Positions 19,720-32,700 of a stretch of DNA of 56,429 nucleotides are shown in pieces; within the stretch, counting starts at the first letter, position 1, and each line of letters opens with the position of its first letter. Source of the stretch: Moorena bouillonii PNG (GTDB lineage Bacteria > Cyanobacteriota > Cyanobacteriia > Cyanobacteriales > Coleofasciculaceae); the NCBI RefSeq assembly GCF_001942495.1, contig NZ_MKZS01000001.1:4085884-4142312 (forward strand), read 5' to 3'. The position numbers were made by a program, and so were the translations under genes. The notes below the pieces were generated by a model, which had not been told where the DNA came from, searched no databases, and saw only the letters and a program-made list of their open reading frames with translations.

Positions 19720-20929
19720 TTAATAAAGCTGTATTGATACCCCCAAAACCAAAACTGTTGCTGATAGCATATTTAATCTCAGCTTGAACAGAAGTTTCTT
19801 TCACCCAATTGAGACTGGTATCAATAGGATTAACTAAATTTTTAGTTGGATGACAAAAACCAAACTTCATTTGTAATATGGTGGCGATCGCTTCCACTAC
19901 ACCAGCAGCAGTTAAGCAGTGGCCTATTAAAGATTTTGTTGAATTAAGTAGGCAATGCTGAAGTCCTACTGATTTGAAAGCTGCCACTTCTGTTTTGTCG
20001 CCAAGGGGGGAACCAGTACCGTGGGTATTCACATAATCAATACTCTCTGGCTGAAGGTCTGCCATGGCTAAAGCAGTATTCATAGCCCGTTCTTCCCCTT
20101 TTTGGGAAGGTTCGGGACTACGGTTCCCATCTAAAGCCAATCCCCAACCCTTAAGTTGGCCATAGGATTGAGCGCCCCGTTGTTGAGCGTGGTCAGTTCT
20201 TTCTAAAATCACTGCTCCACAACCCTCTCCATAAATAAAGCCATCATGGTCTTGATCAAATGGCCGACAAGCATGGTTTGGGCGATCGGCAAAACGTTCA
20301 CTCCCCATTGCACCTAAATTCATCAGTGCTTGGAATTCATACGCCGATAGATCGGATAAAGCTCCCAGGGCAATACAAATATCACTGTTCCCCATTAAAA
20401 TTTGACGGGCAGCATGAATTATAGCAACTGCTCCACTAGCGGAAGCCCCACCTACACTGTAACCCTCACCTTGAATCTGAAAACATTGGGAAATAAGACC
20501 CAATATATCTGTATCCCAAAAGGTCAGTCCATAAGTTGGTCGTATAAACTCCTGACGTGAGTGATAATGTTGCCAGGTTTGCTGCTGATAACGTTGTTGT
20601 AAATTTGAACCACCTACAACTAATCCTACTCGTTCTGGGTTAACTTGGCTAGAGGTGAGTTGAGCATCTTCCCAGGCTTCAGCAACAGCTACTATTGCGA
20701 CTTGGCCGCTCTTAGTAGCAGTACGTAAGAGTCCACCGTACTCAGGAAATAGGATTTTAGCGTCAATATCGGGAAGTTCAGCACCAATAAATGGTTTGAT
20801 GCTTTCACGGCCAGGCTGTTTTAGATGAGCAAATTGAGTTTCCCCTGATAATAGAGCTTCTTTAAAAGTAGCAACTCCTTGACCAATGGAAGTAACAATG
20901 CCCATACCTGTTATCTCTATGTTGCTCAT
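19706..20929 (-). CDS. Decarboxylating ketosynthase of the HCS cassette
   Basis: 407-aa stand-alone KS-like protein that decarboxylates malonyl-ACP to acetyl-ACP for beta-branching (CurC type). The condensing cysteine is replaced: the normal TACSSG site reads GGASASGAV near residue 160, so the nucleophile is Ser. The two His motifs remain (NTHGTGSPLGD and LIGHCLTAAG). Loss of Cys with retention of both His is the signature of this KS class. It starts 20 nt after the donor ACP gene. Confidence 0.93.
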   Translation of the reverse strand: MSNIEITGMGIVTSIGQGVATFKEALLSGETQFAHLKQPGRESIKPFIGAELPDIDAKILFPEYGGLLRTATKSGQVAIVAVAEAWEDAQLTSSQVNPERVGLVVGGSNLQQRYQQQTWQHYHSRQEFIRPTYGLTFWDTDILGLISQCFQIQGEGYSVGGASASGAVAIIHAARQILMGNSDICIALGALSDLSAYEFQALMNLGAMGSERFADRPNHACRPFDQDHDGFIYGEGCGAVILERTDHAQQRGAQSYGQLKGWGLALDGNRSPEPSQKGEERAMNTALAMADLQPESIDYVNTHGTGSPLGDKTEVAAFKSVGLQHCLLNSTKSLIGHCLTAAGVVEAIATILQMKFGFCHPTKNLVNPIDTSLNWVKETSVQAEIKYAISNSFGFGGINTALLIGQE

Positions 20930-20949
20930 TGATGCTCCCTCTAGCTTTG

Positions 20950-21201
20950 TTAATTTTTTGCTTCTAATTTTCCTGCAAATATATCAGCTAGTTCTCCCAA
21001 ATTTTGGGCTCCAGCCAATTCAATGCGTGGGATATTTAAGGATAAATCTTCCATTACCATCATTATAATTTCTGCCCTATTTACTGAATCAATACCTAGG
21101 TTTTTTAGGCTATCAGTGGGTCCTATGGGAACTTTTTTTAATTCTGGTGCTATTTCACAAGTATATTTTTTAATTATATTAAAAATTTGTTTTTTGTTCA
21201 T
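20950..21201 (-). CDS. Discrete donor acyl carrier protein of the HCS cassette
   Basis: 83-aa carrier protein with the phosphopantetheine site GIDSVNRAE (Ser near residue 39). It should carry malonyl, then acetyl, for the HMG-CoA synthase step. It lacks the Trp that marks acceptor ACPs, as expected for a donor. It is the first gene of the ACP-KS-HCS-ECH1 set, 34 nt after the bimodular PKS. Confidence 0.93.
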   Translation of the reverse strand: MNKKQIFNIIKKYTCEIAPELKKVPIGPTDSLKNLGIDSVNRAEIIMMVMEDLSLNIPRIELAGAQNLGELADIFAGKLEAKN

Positions 21202-21235
21202 AATATTATCCTGAAAAATTATACTATATCTTTAA

Positions 21236-24200
21236 TTAATTTTTGATTTTTTGAATCATTTTATTTCCTTCCTGAACTGTTAATTCTTTATTGGCAACTT
21301 TCTTCAAGATTGAGCGTAATTTTTGTTTCATTTCCTCCTGTGAATCTCCAGATAAATAGTCTTTTTGAATAGATTTTTTATGATCTCTTGGGAATGTACT
21401 TCCTCCTGTAGAAGAAGAAATTTCCTGGCTGATATATTTTGCTAAATCTAATAAAGTAGGGTAGTCGTATAGTTTAGTTGCTTTGATATTCAAATTGTAG
21501 GTTTTATTGATGTTAGTTATCCATTCTACTCCCACAATAGAATCTAAACCTAAATCAACAAACTTTTTGTCTTCTTCAATTTCACTGATATCCGCATACA
21601 GAGCTTCTGCTAATTGTTGTTTCAAAATTTCTTTGACTTGTGATAAATTGCTCTGGGGGTGAGTTATTTGAGATTGCTTGCTAATGCTTGCTTCACTTGA
21701 GGCAGATGGCGATCGCTCTACATCAATATTTGTACCCTGAGCTGATAGGGTGTGAGCGACATATTTAGCAAAATCTGGCAAAGTAGGGTAATCGTATAGT
21801 TTAGTAGCTTTTATATTTAAATTGTAGATTTTATTGATGTTAGTTATCCATTCTACTCCCACAATAGAATCTAAACCTAAATCAACAAACTTTTTGTCTT
21901 CTTCAATTTCACTTATATCTGCATATAAAGCATCTGCCAAACTTTCTTTGAGGGTTTCTCTGATTTTAGTCACATCTCTATCAAGGCTATTCAATTGAGT
22001 TATATTTTCAGATTCAATATCAGCAGCAGGTTTTACTTGAACTGCTTTTGGTGTAACATCTATAGTTGATTCAGCATTCGATAAAGATAGTGATTCTGGA
22101 TCTGATAATTTTAGTTTTGGTTGCTGTAATATTTTGTCTTTGTTCATTTGTATTTCCTTTAGTTTAATATTTACTCCATCGAGTTGTACTTTTTTTTCAG
22201 ATGTTATGCTCTTTTTGTCTTGACTTTTTCGTTCTCGAATATCTGTTATCCAATACCTTTTTCGTTGCCAAGGATATGTTGGTAACTCTACCTTATTACG
22301 GAAATAATCCCGATCAAATCCTAACCAATCAATTTTTATTGATCGTACATACAATTGCCCCAGACTTTGTAGCATTTGTAACCAGTCTGGTTTCCCAGAA
22401 CGTAAACTGGGCAACCATAGTTTTTTTTCTCCCATGAGACACTCACGACCCATACCTAAAAGTATGGGTTTTGAGCCTATTTCTAGGAAAATTTCAGCAC
22501 CTTGTTTGTGTAAAGTTTCCATCCCTTCCGCAAATCTTACTGGTTGACGCACATGACTCACCCAATATTCAGCAGTGGTTATTTCTCCACCTACTTCTTG
22601 ACCAGTAACATTTGATATTAGTGGTATTTTTGGTTGATTATAGGTGATTTCTGTGGCCACTGTTTCAAATTCTGTTAACATTGGTTCCATCAATGGGGAA
22701 TGGAAAGCATGAGATACTTGTAGCGCCTTGGTCTTGACTCCAACGGATTCAAATTGACTACAGATACTTGCTATGGCTGCACTCTCACCTGAAATTACTA
22801 TACTTTCTGGTCCATTAACTGCTGCTATTGTTACTTGGGAACTATATTCTTTGATGGCCTCTATTACCTGAGATTCTGATGCCATTATAGATGCCATCTG
22901 ACCTCCGGAGGGTAACTTTTGCATCAACTTTCCCCGCATGGCTATTAATTTTAAACCATCTTCTAAACTAAATACCCCTGCTACTGTTGCTGCCACATAT
23001 TCTCCTACACTGTGACCCATGACTACATCTGGCTTTATACCCCATGATTCCCATAATTTAGCTAGGGCATATTCAAGGGCAAATATAGCGGGTTGAGTAT
23101 AAGCTGTTTGGTCTATCAAAGTCGAACTTTCATCTTTAACCTCAACTGGATAAAGTATATCTAATAAAGAAACCTCTAAATAGTTTACCAGCATTTCACT
23201 ACACTGGTCAATAATTTTATTAAAAGTGGGTTGAGTCTCGTATAACTGCCTTCCCATTTGCAGATATTGAGAACCTTGACCAGTAAATATAAAGGCTATT
23301 TTTGTTCTAGTTTCACTTATTTGTTTTCCTGAAAATATTCCAGCAACATTCTCACCTTGTTTATATTGTTTGAGTTTCTCTAATAACTCTTGTTTATCAG
23401 AAGTAACCACTGCTAATCTGTGGTCAAATTTTGATCTCCCGATGTTGGCTGTGTAGCAAATATCCCCTAAATAATTATCATTATTTTCGGCTTCTAAATA
23501 ACTTTCATAACTATTAACTAAATCTTCTAGTGCTTTTTCAGTCTTGGCCGACAGAGTTAGTATATGAACCGGACGTTCTAGATATTCTTCACTTCTGACT
23601 TCTGACTTCTGACTTCTGACTTCAATAGGAGCCTCTTCTAAAACTATATGAGCATTCGTACCACTCATACCAAAAGAACTAACTCCTGCCACCCTTTTCT
23701 CCCCTTTGGACAACCAAGGAGTCAGTTGAGTGGGTACCTTCAAAGGCATATTTTCCCAATCAATATAAGGGTTAGGATTAGCAAAATGCAGATGAGGCAC
23801 AATTTTATGATGTTGCAATTGCAAAATCACCTTAATCATACCTGCTATTCCAGCTGCTGCTTCCAGATGACCGATATTAGTTTTAACTGAACCGATGTTC
23901 AATGGATTTTCCTGATCACGTCCCTCCTCAAACACCCTAGCTAAAGCTCTCACTTCCATAGGATCTCCTAGAGAAGTTCCTGTACCATGAGCTTCCACAT
24001 AACTCACTTGTAACGGTTTTACCTTGGCTGCTTTGAGAGCTTTCTGAATCAGTTTTTCCTGAGCCAGTTTATTCGGTACTGTCATTCCGCTACTTGGTCC
24101 ATCATGGTTAACAGCCGAACCAGGAATTACTGCTGATATCCTGTCCCCATCCTTGAGCGCATCCGACAAACGCTTCAGTACCACAATGCCACATCCCTCT

Positions 24201-27200
24201 CCCCTACCAAAACCATCTGCAGCAGCATCAAAAGTTTTACACTTACCATCAGGTGCTAGAGCCTTTAATCTTGATAGTGCGGTTGTTACTTCCGGAGAGA
24301 GAATTAGTTGAACTCCTCCAGCCAAAGCCAAGTTGGACTCACCCTGACGCAGACTCTCACAAGCTTCATGGATAGCTACTAGAGATGATGAACAAGCTGT
24401 ATCTATTGCCATTGATGGACCTTGCGTTCCTAAAAAGTAAGATAACCTACCTGCTACAAAACAAAACAAATTTCCTGTAGCATCGTAAGGGCTTATATCT
24501 TCGGCTGCTTGGTGAAAACCTAAATTCGCGTAATCATTTTGACCGATACCCAGGAACACCCCTGTCTGAGTGTTTTCTAATTGTTGAGGGTTAATACCAG
24601 CTCTTTCTAAAGCTTCCCAAGTTACTTCCAAAATGAAGCGTTGCTGTGGATCAAGACTATAAGCTTCTCGGTTAGAGATTCCAAAAAATCGTGGGTCGAA
24701 CTGATCTACTTTTTCTACTAATGCTGCGTGACGGATATACATTTTCCCTGGAGTATCAGGGTTGGGGTCGTAGTAGGAATCTAGATCCCAACGTTCTAGG
24801 GGAATCTCTGTAATGGAGTCTTTGCCATTGGATAACAATTCCCAGAAGCTTTCTGGTGTGTTGGCATTTCCGGGAAATCTACAGCCTATGCCGATGATGG
24901 CTATTGCTTCACTTCTTGAGCGATCCATCATCTCCAATTTATTAGTTTCTGCTTCTTCAGAAGATGAATCAATTTCTGTTATCTTCCATCCCATTAATTC
25001 CTCTATATATGATGATAATTTGGCAATGGTTGGGTATTCTATGGCTATTGTTTCAGGTAAGGTTGTTCCTAGTTGATTTTGCAGTCGATTTTTTAATTCT
25101 ATTGTCATCAAAGAGTCCATTCCCATAGAGGCAAAACCTACATTTACTTCTGGTAATTTAGATGAACTTAAACCTAGTACCTGAGATACTTGCACTCGAA
25201 TGTGTTCAGTTAAAAATTCCTGACGTTTCTCTAGTGATGCCTCCTCTAATTTTGCTAAAAATTCGGCTTTAACTTTTTGGTGTCGTGTATCTTTTGCTGC
25301 CCATTCCTCCTTCTCTAATAATTCTCGTAGCAATGAATTTTTTTTGATACCACTCCAACTTTCTGAGAGTACCTGCCACTCTATACTTGCTACACCTACC
25401 TGAGCTGTAGCAGATTCATTTGTTAATAGTAAATCTAAGGCATACATTCCTTCTTTGGTCGCCATCTCAGTTATGCCACTGCTGTGCATCCTATTTTGAT
25501 GCTCCACTGCTAAACGAGCAGCCATTCCCCCTGATGCCCATGCTCCCCAATTAATCGCCAATCCTGATAATCCTCTGCTGCAACGATAACTAGCTAAAGC
25601 ATCCATAAAGGCATTGGCTGCAGCATAGTTTCCTTGGCCAAGAGTCCCCAACATCGAAGCTATTGAGGAGAAACAGACAAAGAAATCTAATGGCTGATTT
25701 TCAGTTAATTTATGTAAATGCCAACTTCCTTTTACCTTGGGCGACATGACTTTGGCAAAACGCTCCCAATTCATTTGTTGTATGGTTCCATCATCTAACA
25801 CTCCTGCTGTATGAATTATGCCTTTGAGTGTTGGCATTGATATCTGAATTTGTTTGAGAATTTTGCCTATGTCTTCTTCAACAGAAACATCCCCCAACAT
25901 CACCTTCACTTGACATCCTGTTTCTTCTAATTTTTTTATAGATTCACTTACTTTTTCTGAGGGAGGGCGACGCCCAGTTAAGACAATATTTTTCGCTCCC
26001 TTGGATACTAACCATTGGGCAGTATGTAACCCTAAAGCTCCTAACCCTCCTGTTATTAGGTAACTACCATCTGATGATAAGGATAGGGATTCAGAAAATT
26101 CTTGAGGTTCTTGCCTGGCCAGACGAGCTACATAGGTATTTTCTCCCCGTACAGCTAGATTATCTTCTTCTTGTTCATTAACTAATAATTTCCACAGCAT
26201 TTCTACTTCGTCTCCTGCTGCAGCTTGTGGGTCTAGATCTACTAATCCTCCCCATAATTGGGGATGTTCTAGGGACACTACTCTACCTAATCCCCACAAG
26301 GGTGACGCTGCTAGTCCTGTTAGATTTTTTTCTGTTTGGGATAATACTGATTGAGACCCACGGGTTACTAACCATAGTTCAGGAATGCTAGAGTTTTTGA
26401 CTAAGGTCTGTAACAGGTGTACTACGCTGCCACATCCCCATAATTGAGCTTCTTCTAGGGTTTCCAGGGTTAAGTCTTTTGATTGGGGAGCATCTAAACT
26501 CCACAAGTGAATTAACTTCGTAATGGCAGTTTCACTACTTTGTTGAATTTCTTGATACAGCTTTTCAAATGCTTCGGGAATCTGAGGATTAAGTTGATAA
26601 GTACCTGTTGCTTGTCTTTGATAGCTCTCTCCTCGATAAACTAAGCTGTATTTATGACCCTGTTGTTGTAATTTTTGAGCTAATTTTTCTGCTACTCCTG
26701 TGGTATCGGCTAAAATTAACCAATGACTAGGTTCAATGTTTGCATTGGGGTTGTTTTGAGCTAAGGGTTTCCACTGGATTTCGTAGAACCAGTTTTTGAT
26801 GGTTACTGCTGTTAATTGTTCTTGATGTTGTTTGGCTAATGTCTCTAATATTTCTGGTAAAAGTTTAAGCTCTTCTGGTGAAAATTTGGCTTCTGTTTCT
26901 AGTTGTTGAGTGAGAGCTTCTGTTTTTCCTTGAGTGAGTAGTTTAACAATTGAAGTGTCACTTATATTTTCTGACTTTTGATGTTCCTTATGTTTGTTTT
27001 CTGTTATTTCTATCCAATATCTTTCTCGCTGGAATGGATAAGTTGGCAATGCTACTTTCTGGCGACTAGAGTCAGACTCAAATCCTGACCAATCTATTTT
27101 TACTCCTGTTACATACAATTTTCCCAAGCTATAAAGCATTTGTTGCCACTCATCCACTCCCGGACGTAATGATGGCAACCAGACACCTACATTTCCTGGT

Positions 27201-29722
27201 AGACATTGCCTGCCCATTCCTAACAATACTGGTTTCGGTCCAACTTCTATAAAGGTTTCATACCCTTGTTGATGTAGCGTTTCCATTCCTTGGGCAAATC
27301 TTACAGGTTTACCGACATGATTAACCCAGTATTGAGGGGAAGCAATAGTATTATCTGCTTTTGTACCTGTAACGTTAGATATAATAGGTATTTTAGGTTG
27401 ATTGTAGGTTAGTTGATTAGCTATAGCTTCAAACTCTCCTAACATTGGTTCCATTAATGGTGAATGGAAAGCATGAGATACCTCTAGTTTTTTAGTTTTT
27501 ATTCCCTTTGCTTCCAGGTCATTTACTACACCTGTTACTGCTACAGAGTCTCCAGAAATAACTGTGCTTTCTGGTCCATTTATTGCTGCGATGCCTACGG
27601 CGGGCTTCGCCAACGCTATTTCTTTTTTGTGAGGTTCTAGGAGTCTGCTAACTGTAGATTCTGAAGCCATCACAGAAACCATTTCTCCACCTGAAGGTAA
27701 CTGTTGCATCAGCCTGCCCCTAGCAGCTATTAATCTCAAACCATCTTCAAGATTGAAGACTCCTGCTACACAAGCAGCCACATATTCTCCTACACTGTGA
27801 CCCATTACTATGCTGGGTTTAATTCCCCAAGATTCCCATAACTTAAATAGCGCATACTCTATTGCAAACAGAACTGGTTGAGTGTAAGCTGTTTGGTTTA
27901 TTAAAGATGAATCTTGAGAATCTGTAGTTTTGTTATATAGAACATCTAATAGAGAACATTCTATTTCCGTTTCCAATATTATATCACACTTATCCAATAC
28001 TTCACGGAATACAGGCTGTGTTTTATACAGTTGTTTTCCCATATTGACATACTGGGAACCTTGACCTGTGAATAAGAAACCTAATTTCGGTGTTCTTATG
28101 CGTTCTGCAAGTTCCCCTATTAATACTCCCGCTGTTGCCTCCCCAGCTTGGTATTCCTTAAGTTTTTCTACTAACTCCTGTTTGTTTGAGGCGATCGCTG
28201 CTAGTCGATGGTTAAAATGGACTCGCCCAGTATTAGCGGTATAACAAATATCGGCTAACTCTGATTCTGCATTAGTGTTTAAATATTTTTGATAACGACT
28301 GACTAACTCTGAAAGAGCTGTTTCAGTTTTAGCTGAAAGGGTTAATAGATGAACTGAAGGTTCCTTATCCCCTCTTCTTCCTTCCTTCTTATTTTCTCCT
28401 TCCTCAAGAACTACATGAGCATTTGTACCGCCAAAACCAAAGCTACTCAACCCTGCTCTAAGTGGATAAGGTTTTCCTACCCTATCAACTTTTATTTCCC
28501 AAGATTGAAGCTTGTCCACCACAAAAAACGGACCTTCTTCTAATTCAATATCAGGATTAAGTTGCTGATAATTTAATGAACATGGAAGAGTTGCATACCT
28601 CATGCACAGCAAAACTTTGATTAGTCCAGCCAAACCTGCTGCCCCTTCCAAATGACCAATGTTTGTTTTAACTGAGCCCAAACCACAACTATTAGCAGGT
28701 AACTTACCACTTGAACTCAACCCTTTAAACGCTTCATTTAAAGCCTCGACCTCAATTGGGTCTCCTAGAGATGTACCCGTACCATGTGCTTCAATATAAC
28801 CTACCGACTCTATATCAATATTAGCTTCCCTATAAGCCTGTTCCAACAATTTTGCCTGAGCTTGGGGATTTGGTGCTGTAAAAGAACTTGCTTGCCCTCC
28901 ATGATTCACTGCTACACTGCGAACAACCCCATAAATAGAATCACCATCCGTCAACGCTTTTTGATAATCTTTAAGTACAACTACTGCCCCTCCTTCTCCC
29001 CTGACAAACCCATTAGCACCCGCATCAAACACCCGGCAGACTCCATCAGGAGATAACATACCCGCAGCACTATAAACTTGGTTATTCACAGGAGAACACA
29101 TTAAATTAACGCCTCCTACCAATGCTGTTTGACACTGCCCACGACGTATTGCATTTACTGCTTCATACATTGCTACCAAAGAGCTGGAACAAGCCGTATC
29201 AACAGTTAAGCTAGGGCCGTGAAAATTATAAAAATAGGAAAGGCGATTGGCAAAAGTTGCTGGAGCTGTACCAGTAGCAATTTGAGCTATTTCGGCTGTC
29301 TCCAAACCTTTTTCTAATAAACTTCTGTAGTCATAGTGACAAACTCCTACATAAACCCCTACTGATTTACCCTTTAATGTATCCCTTGCATATCCTGCAT
29401 CTTCCATCGCTTCCCAGGACAATTCTAACAACAGCCTTTGCTGGGGGTCCATTAACTGCGCTTCCCTAGGAGTAATCCTAAAAAAGGATGAGTCAAACAA
29501 ATCTATATCTTTCAAAAAACCACCGCGTTGAATAGATAAATCTATTTCTGAACTCATGGAGTTAAATAGATTTCCCCAACGCTCTGAAGGAAGATTCTGC
29601 ATTGAGTCCCGACCTTCCTTAAGTAGCTGCCAAAATTCTTCTTTAGTATCTGCTCCAGGAAAACGGCAAGCCACACCTACAATGGCTATTCTTGCTAGTG
29701 AACTGCTCTGGTTAGAATGCAT
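21236..29722 (-). CDS. Bimodular PKS: KS-AT-KR-ACP / KS-AT-ACP-ACP
   Basis: 2828-aa synthase for the first two extensions. Module 1: KS ~8-430 (DTACSSSL ~178), AT ~540-845 (GHSVGEY ~642, HAFH), KR with TGGLGALG ~1222 and a B-type LDD motif (GVLDDGT), ACP (GMDSLMTIE ~1537). It has no DH, so a beta-hydroxyl stays. Module 2: KS ~1605-2030 (~1777), AT ~2135-2440, no reductive domains, then two nearly identical ACPs ([10 protein letters not shown] at ~2617 and ~2727). The Trp six residues after the Ser is the mark of beta-branching acceptor ACPs, so the beta-ketone is handed to the HCS cassette. Both ATs are malonyl type. The C-terminus carries a helical docking-like segment ([17 protein letters not shown]). 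Repeat-derived insertions lie in AT1 (27590-27618) and in the KS2-AT2 linker (23591-23623). Confidence 0.95.
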   Translation of the reverse strand: MHSNQSSSLARIAIVGVACRFPGADTKEEFWQLLKEGRDSMQNLPSERWGNLFNSMSSEIDLSIQRGGFLKDIDLFDSSFFRITPREAQLMDPQQRLLLELSWEAMEDAGYARDTLKGKSVGVYVGVCHYDYRSLLEKGLETAEIAQIATGTAPATFANRLSYFYNFHGPSLTVDTACSSSLVAMYEAVNAIRRGQCQTALVGGVNLMCSPVNNQVYSAAGMLSPDGVCRVFDAGANGFVRGEGGAVVVLKDYQKALTDGDSIYGVVRSVAVNHGGQASSFTAPNPQAQAKLLEQAYREANIDIESVGYIEAHGTGTSLGDPIEVEALNEAFKGLSSSGKLPANSCGLGSVKTNIGHLEGAAGLAGLIKVLLCMRYATLPCSLNYQQLNPDIELEEGPFFVVDKLQSWEIKVDRVGKPYPLRAGLSSFGFGGTNAHVVLEEGENKKEGRRGDKEPSVHLLTLSAKTETALSELVSRYQKYLNTNAESELADICYTANTGRVHFNHRLAAIASNKQELVEKLKEYQAGEATAGVLIGELAERIRTPKLGFLFTGQGSQYVNMGKQLYKTQPVFREVLDKCDIILETEIECSLLDVLYNKTTDSQDSSLINQTAYTQPVLFAIEYALFKLWESWGIKPSIVMGHSVGEYVAACVAGVFNLEDGLRLIAARGRLMQQLPSGGEMVSVMASESTVSRLLEPHKKEIALAKPAVGIAAINGPESTVISGDSVAVTGVVNDLEAKGIKTKKLEVSHAFHSPLMEPMLGEFEAIANQLTYNQPKIPIISNVTGTKADNTIASPQYWVNHVGKPVRFAQGMETLHQQGYETFIEVGPKPVLLGMGRQCLPGNVGVWLPSLRPGVDEWQQMLYSLGKLYVTGVKIDWSGFESDSSRQKVALPTYPFQRERYWIEITENKHKEHQKSENISDTSIVKLLTQGKTEALTQQLETEAKFSPEELKLLPEILETLAKQHQEQLTAVTIKNWFYEIQWKPLAQNNPNANIEPSHWLILADTTGVAEKLAQKLQQQGHKYSLVYRGESYQRQATGTYQLNPQIPEAFEKLYQEIQQSSETAITKLIHLWSLDAPQSKDLTLETLEEAQLWGCGSVVHLLQTLVKNSSIPELWLVTRGSQSVLSQTEKNLTGLAASPLWGLGRVVSLEHPQLWGGLVDLDPQAAAGDEVEMLWKLLVNEQEEDNLAVRGENTYVARLARQEPQEFSESLSLSSDGSYLITGGLGALGLHTAQWLVSKGAKNIVLTGRRPPSEKVSESIKKLEETGCQVKVMLGDVSVEEDIGKILKQIQISMPTLKGIIHTAGVLDDGTIQQMNWERFAKVMSPKVKGSWHLHKLTENQPLDFFVCFSSIASMLGTLGQGNYAAANAFMDALASYRCSRGLSGLAINWGAWASGGMAARLAVEHQNRMHSSGITEMATKEGMYALDLLLTNESATAQVGVASIEWQVLSESWSGIKKNSLLRELLEKEEWAAKDTRHQKVKAEFLAKLEEASLEKRQEFLTEHIRVQVSQVLGLSSSKLPEVNVGFASMGMDSLMTIELKNRLQNQLGTTLPETIAIEYPTIAKLSSYIEELMGWKITEIDSSSEEAETNKLEMMDRSRSEAIAIIGIGCRFPGNANTPESFWELLSNGKDSITEIPLERWDLDSYYDPNPDTPGKMYIRHAALVEKVDQFDPRFFGISNREAYSLDPQQRFILEVTWEALERAGINPQQLENTQTGVFLGIGQNDYANLGFHQAAEDISPYDATGNLFCFVAGRLSYFLGTQGPSMAIDTACSSSLVAIHEACESLRQGESNLALAGGVQLILSPEVTTALSRLKALAPDGKCKTFDAAADGFGRGEGCGIVVLKRLSDALKDGDRISAVIPGSAVNHDGPSSGMTVPNKLAQEKLIQKALKAAKVKPLQVSYVEAHGTGTSLGDPMEVRALARVFEEGRDQENPLNIGSVKTNIGHLEAAAGIAGMIKVILQLQHHKIVPHLHFANPNPYIDWENMPLKVPTQLTPWLSKGEKRVAGVSSFGMSGTNAHIVLEEAPIEVRSQKSEVRSEEYLERPVHILTLSAKTEKALEDLVNSYESYLEAENNDNYLGDICYTANIGRSKFDHRLAVVTSDKQELLEKLKQYKQGENVAGIFSGKQISETRTKIAFIFTGQGSQYLQMGRQLYETQPTFNKIIDQCSEMLVNYLEVSLLDILYPVEVKDESSTLIDQTAYTQPAIFALEYALAKLWESWGIKPDVVMGHSVGEYVAATVAGVFSLEDGLKLIAMRGKLMQKLPSGGQMASIMASESQVIEAIKEYSSQVTIAAVNGPESIVISGESAAIASICSQFESVGVKTKALQVSHAFHSPLMEPMLTEFETVATEITYNQPKIPLISNVTGQEVGGEITTAEYWVSHVRQPVRFAEGMETLHKQGAEIFLEIGSKPILLGMGRECLMGEKKLWLPSLRSGKPDWLQMLQSLGQLYVRSIKIDWLGFDRDYFRNKVELPTYPWQRKRYWITDIRERKSQDKKSITSEKKVQLDGVNIKLKEIQMNKDKILQQPKLKLSDPESLSLSNAESTIDVTPKAVQVKPAADIESENITQLNSLDRDVTKIRETLKESLADALYADISEIEEDKKFVDLGLDSIVGVEWITNINKIYNLNIKATKLYDYPTLPDFAKYVAHTLSAQGTNIDVERSPSASSEASISKQSQITHPQSNLSQVKEILKQQLAEALYADISEIEEDKKFVDLGLDSIVGVEWITNINKTYNLNIKATKLYDYPTLLDLAKYISQEISSSTGGSTFPRDHKKSIQKDYLSGDSQEEMKQKLRSILKKVANKELTVQEGNKMIQKIKN
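23591..23623. repeat. In-frame heptamer array in the PKS KS-AT linker
   Basis: Four to five copies of ACTTCTG inside the second KS-AT linker, encoding the low-complexity peptide [12 protein letters not shown]. The array is identical in unit to the non-coding one at 5132-5165. Confidence 0.85.
27590..27618. repeat. Repeat-like insertion in the first AT domain
   Basis: A GC-rich segment containing GCCTACGGCGGGCTTCGCC, in an otherwise AT-rich gene. It encodes ALAKPAVG just before the conserved IAAINGPES strand. The sibling AT domains read [17 protein letters not shown] at this point, so AT1 is longer here. Confidence 0.6.
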
Positions 29723-29798
29723 TCAAATTTTCCCCCTGATTCAAAATTTCCCCCTGTGGACCTGTGAAAACGTTGTTTTTTTTTCAGTCATAGTCCTA

Positions 29799-32700
29799 CT
29801 AACTAAAATTAATATCTTCCCGTTCTGAAAGATACTCTGCTACCGCTATAAGAGTTTTGTAACTAAAAAAGAAGGTAGACTTTAACTTAATCCCAAACTT
29901 TCTTTCTATAAGAGCACGAAATTCTAACAACTCCAGTGAATCCATTCCTGACTCCATTAGTGGTGTGTCACCAGGCAATCTCTCCATACGTTGAACACCC
30001 AGTAGAGATTTTAATAATTTTCGACATTCCTGTTCAAAAATTTCTAATTTGGATGAACTTTCTTGTGAATTATTAATACTAATAAAATCGAATTCTGCCT
30101 GCCCATGCTTACCATTTTCTGTCAAATTTTGTTTAATTTTTTCAGAAAATGTTTTCTCCTGTACTTGATGCTTTCGAGCAAATATAACAGATTCTCTTGC
30201 CTTAGAAAGAGCGTGCATCTCACAGGGTAATCCCAATGGTATTATTTCATCAAACCCACAATCACTGAGAACTTTTTGCCACAGTGGTATACTCAGTAAA
30301 CAACCAACTTCTAGTCGGTATTCTGGATCTTCAAACAACCAAAATCCTTGAAGCAACCCTCCAAAGTATAAAAGAATATCAATTGGTTGAGTAAACTCTA
30401 GTAATGCCAATAACCCCCCAGTATTTAATAGTGAGTTACTGTTATTTAAGGTTTGATGAATTAATTTTGTGTTATGGAGTACGTTATTAGCAATTACCAC
30501 ATCAAAACTTTCAGACTTTATCCCCTGAGCATCAAGAGATTTTTCTATGTCAAAGGTTTGATATTTCACCCAAGGAAACTGCTTGAACTTACTCTCACCA
30601 TAACGTGTAAAAACGCTAGAAATATCAGTAAACCAAAATTCAATTTGCTCTGCATGAGAAGCTAGCTTTTCTAGCAATATTCCTGTAACACCTCCTGTTC
30701 CTGCTCCAATCTCCAAGATCCGAATAGGTTGTGCCCTCTTTTCTTCTAACAACCGCTGTTCTACTTCCCAGCAAACCCCATCTGCTAGCAACTCATTAAA
30801 GTAGTCAGCAACACGATGTCCTAGAAATAGTCCAGCAAATAGCTCCATATCCCCATCTGTAAAAACAACTTCGTTGACATCAACTTCACCGCGTAGAATC
30901 AAAGGATATTTCTCTAGACACCTTTTGACTACTGTTAACCAGGATAAATGAGCAGGATATTTTTCAGAAAAATAATCATAAAAAGCAGAAACTTCAGACG
31001 AAATATTTTCTAAGGCAAAGGTCTTACATCTTGCTAATGTGAACACTCTATCTTTCTCAATTTTTAGAATACCACGCTTATGCAAAATTTGTAACAAAGC
31101 ACCTAAAAGTCTCTGGTAACGTGGTGAGATGTTTAGCTGGGAAACCAACTCAGACTCCTGATAAGATTCACCCTCTCTGAGAAATACACCCATATCTTGA
31201 AAAACACGCAAAAGCCAACGTGCGGCAAAGGCTTCTAGCTCATATTCTGGAGCCATTAAATTACATAGTTCTAAAGTAGCTAATTCGTGTAGAGTTATTT
31301 TTTCTATAAGCTTTTTGTTTAAAACTGAAGATTGATACCACTTTGATTTTTGAAAGTTTGAGATGGCTTCATGGTATTTTAACAATCCTTCTATTTCTTT
31401 TATTCCTGGTTTGACTACTCCCCACTGTTCCACAAATTCTAGTAAATCTTTTGCTAATACTTGCCAATTTTCTACAGAAGTCCTTACTAAAAACTCACGA
31501 ATTCCTAGCACCTCATTAGAATTTTTAGTTTCTGTGAAGATTGCAGCTACCAATTCACCTTGATATTCTAATAATAAATGTGCTGTTGGAGTTTGTTTCA
31601 ATAAAACTTGAAAGAAGGGTTCGTTTACAGGTTGATTAAATGTCGCACACTTTAACAGATTTGGTATATCGTTTACAGTTGCATACCGTATCTGATATTT
31701 ACGCTTTTCAAAATGATTAACTGTGATTCGAGTCAATGGCAACGTTTTCGGATACTTACGAAAAGCTTCTTTCCGTGAAAATAAACCCACCTCTGCTGCT
31801 GCCATCAAGAACACATCTGCTTCTACTAAATGTTGCATTGAGAAGGCATGATAGGCATCAAAATGCAGAGATTCACTTTCGTCTATATATTTTTTGACTA
31901 CTGCTGGCGTTAAACTATGTACTTCTAGGAGCAATAATCCATGTCTAGTTATTATTGATGACCATCTTTCTAAGTGTTCTACTAAACTTTGTACTGCTAT
32001 GTGAGGTGGTATCAGCTTTCCTTCTCGATCTACATCTACTACTTGATAATCTAACTGAGAACGTGCTTGAGCTATTTCTGTATTTTTTGGAGCTATAAAT
32101 GGTCGGTCATGATCTAGGAATGAACGAATATGTAATACTTTTTCTGGTTCTATTCCTTGTGCTTTCAATTGCTCTAATAATTTTTCTGGTGCTCCTATAT
32201 CTCCTGGAATGACTAGATGGGGAATATCTACTAAATTTTTATCTGTGACATCTAATGCTTCTTGATTGTAGTCTACTCCTACCATGATGATAGGATACTC
32301 TGTTAATACTTTTCCCCTAGCAGAGAATTGTTTGATGATTTTATATATTCGTTTCAGTAGCGTTCCATCCCCACAACCCATGTCTACTATATAGCTTGGT
32401 TGCTCTTCTATTGGCTGTTGGTTAAATATAGATATGATGATTTTATCTGTATCGGCAAAAAACTTTTCGTGTTGAAAGCCACTTGCTACTACATTTAATG
32501 TTCTATTTACGTGTCTTTCTTTTTCAGTCTTATTTCTTTGAAATACTCTCTGAGGATTTCCAAATAGTAATTCTTTCATCTGTAACAACATAGGAGCATA
32601 AGACGCTGTTGTTCCTAAGTTTAAGGATCTGTCACGCATAAATCTACCTATATCTGTTAAATATAGCCCTTCTGTTTTTTCTTCTGCCCATCCTAAATTG

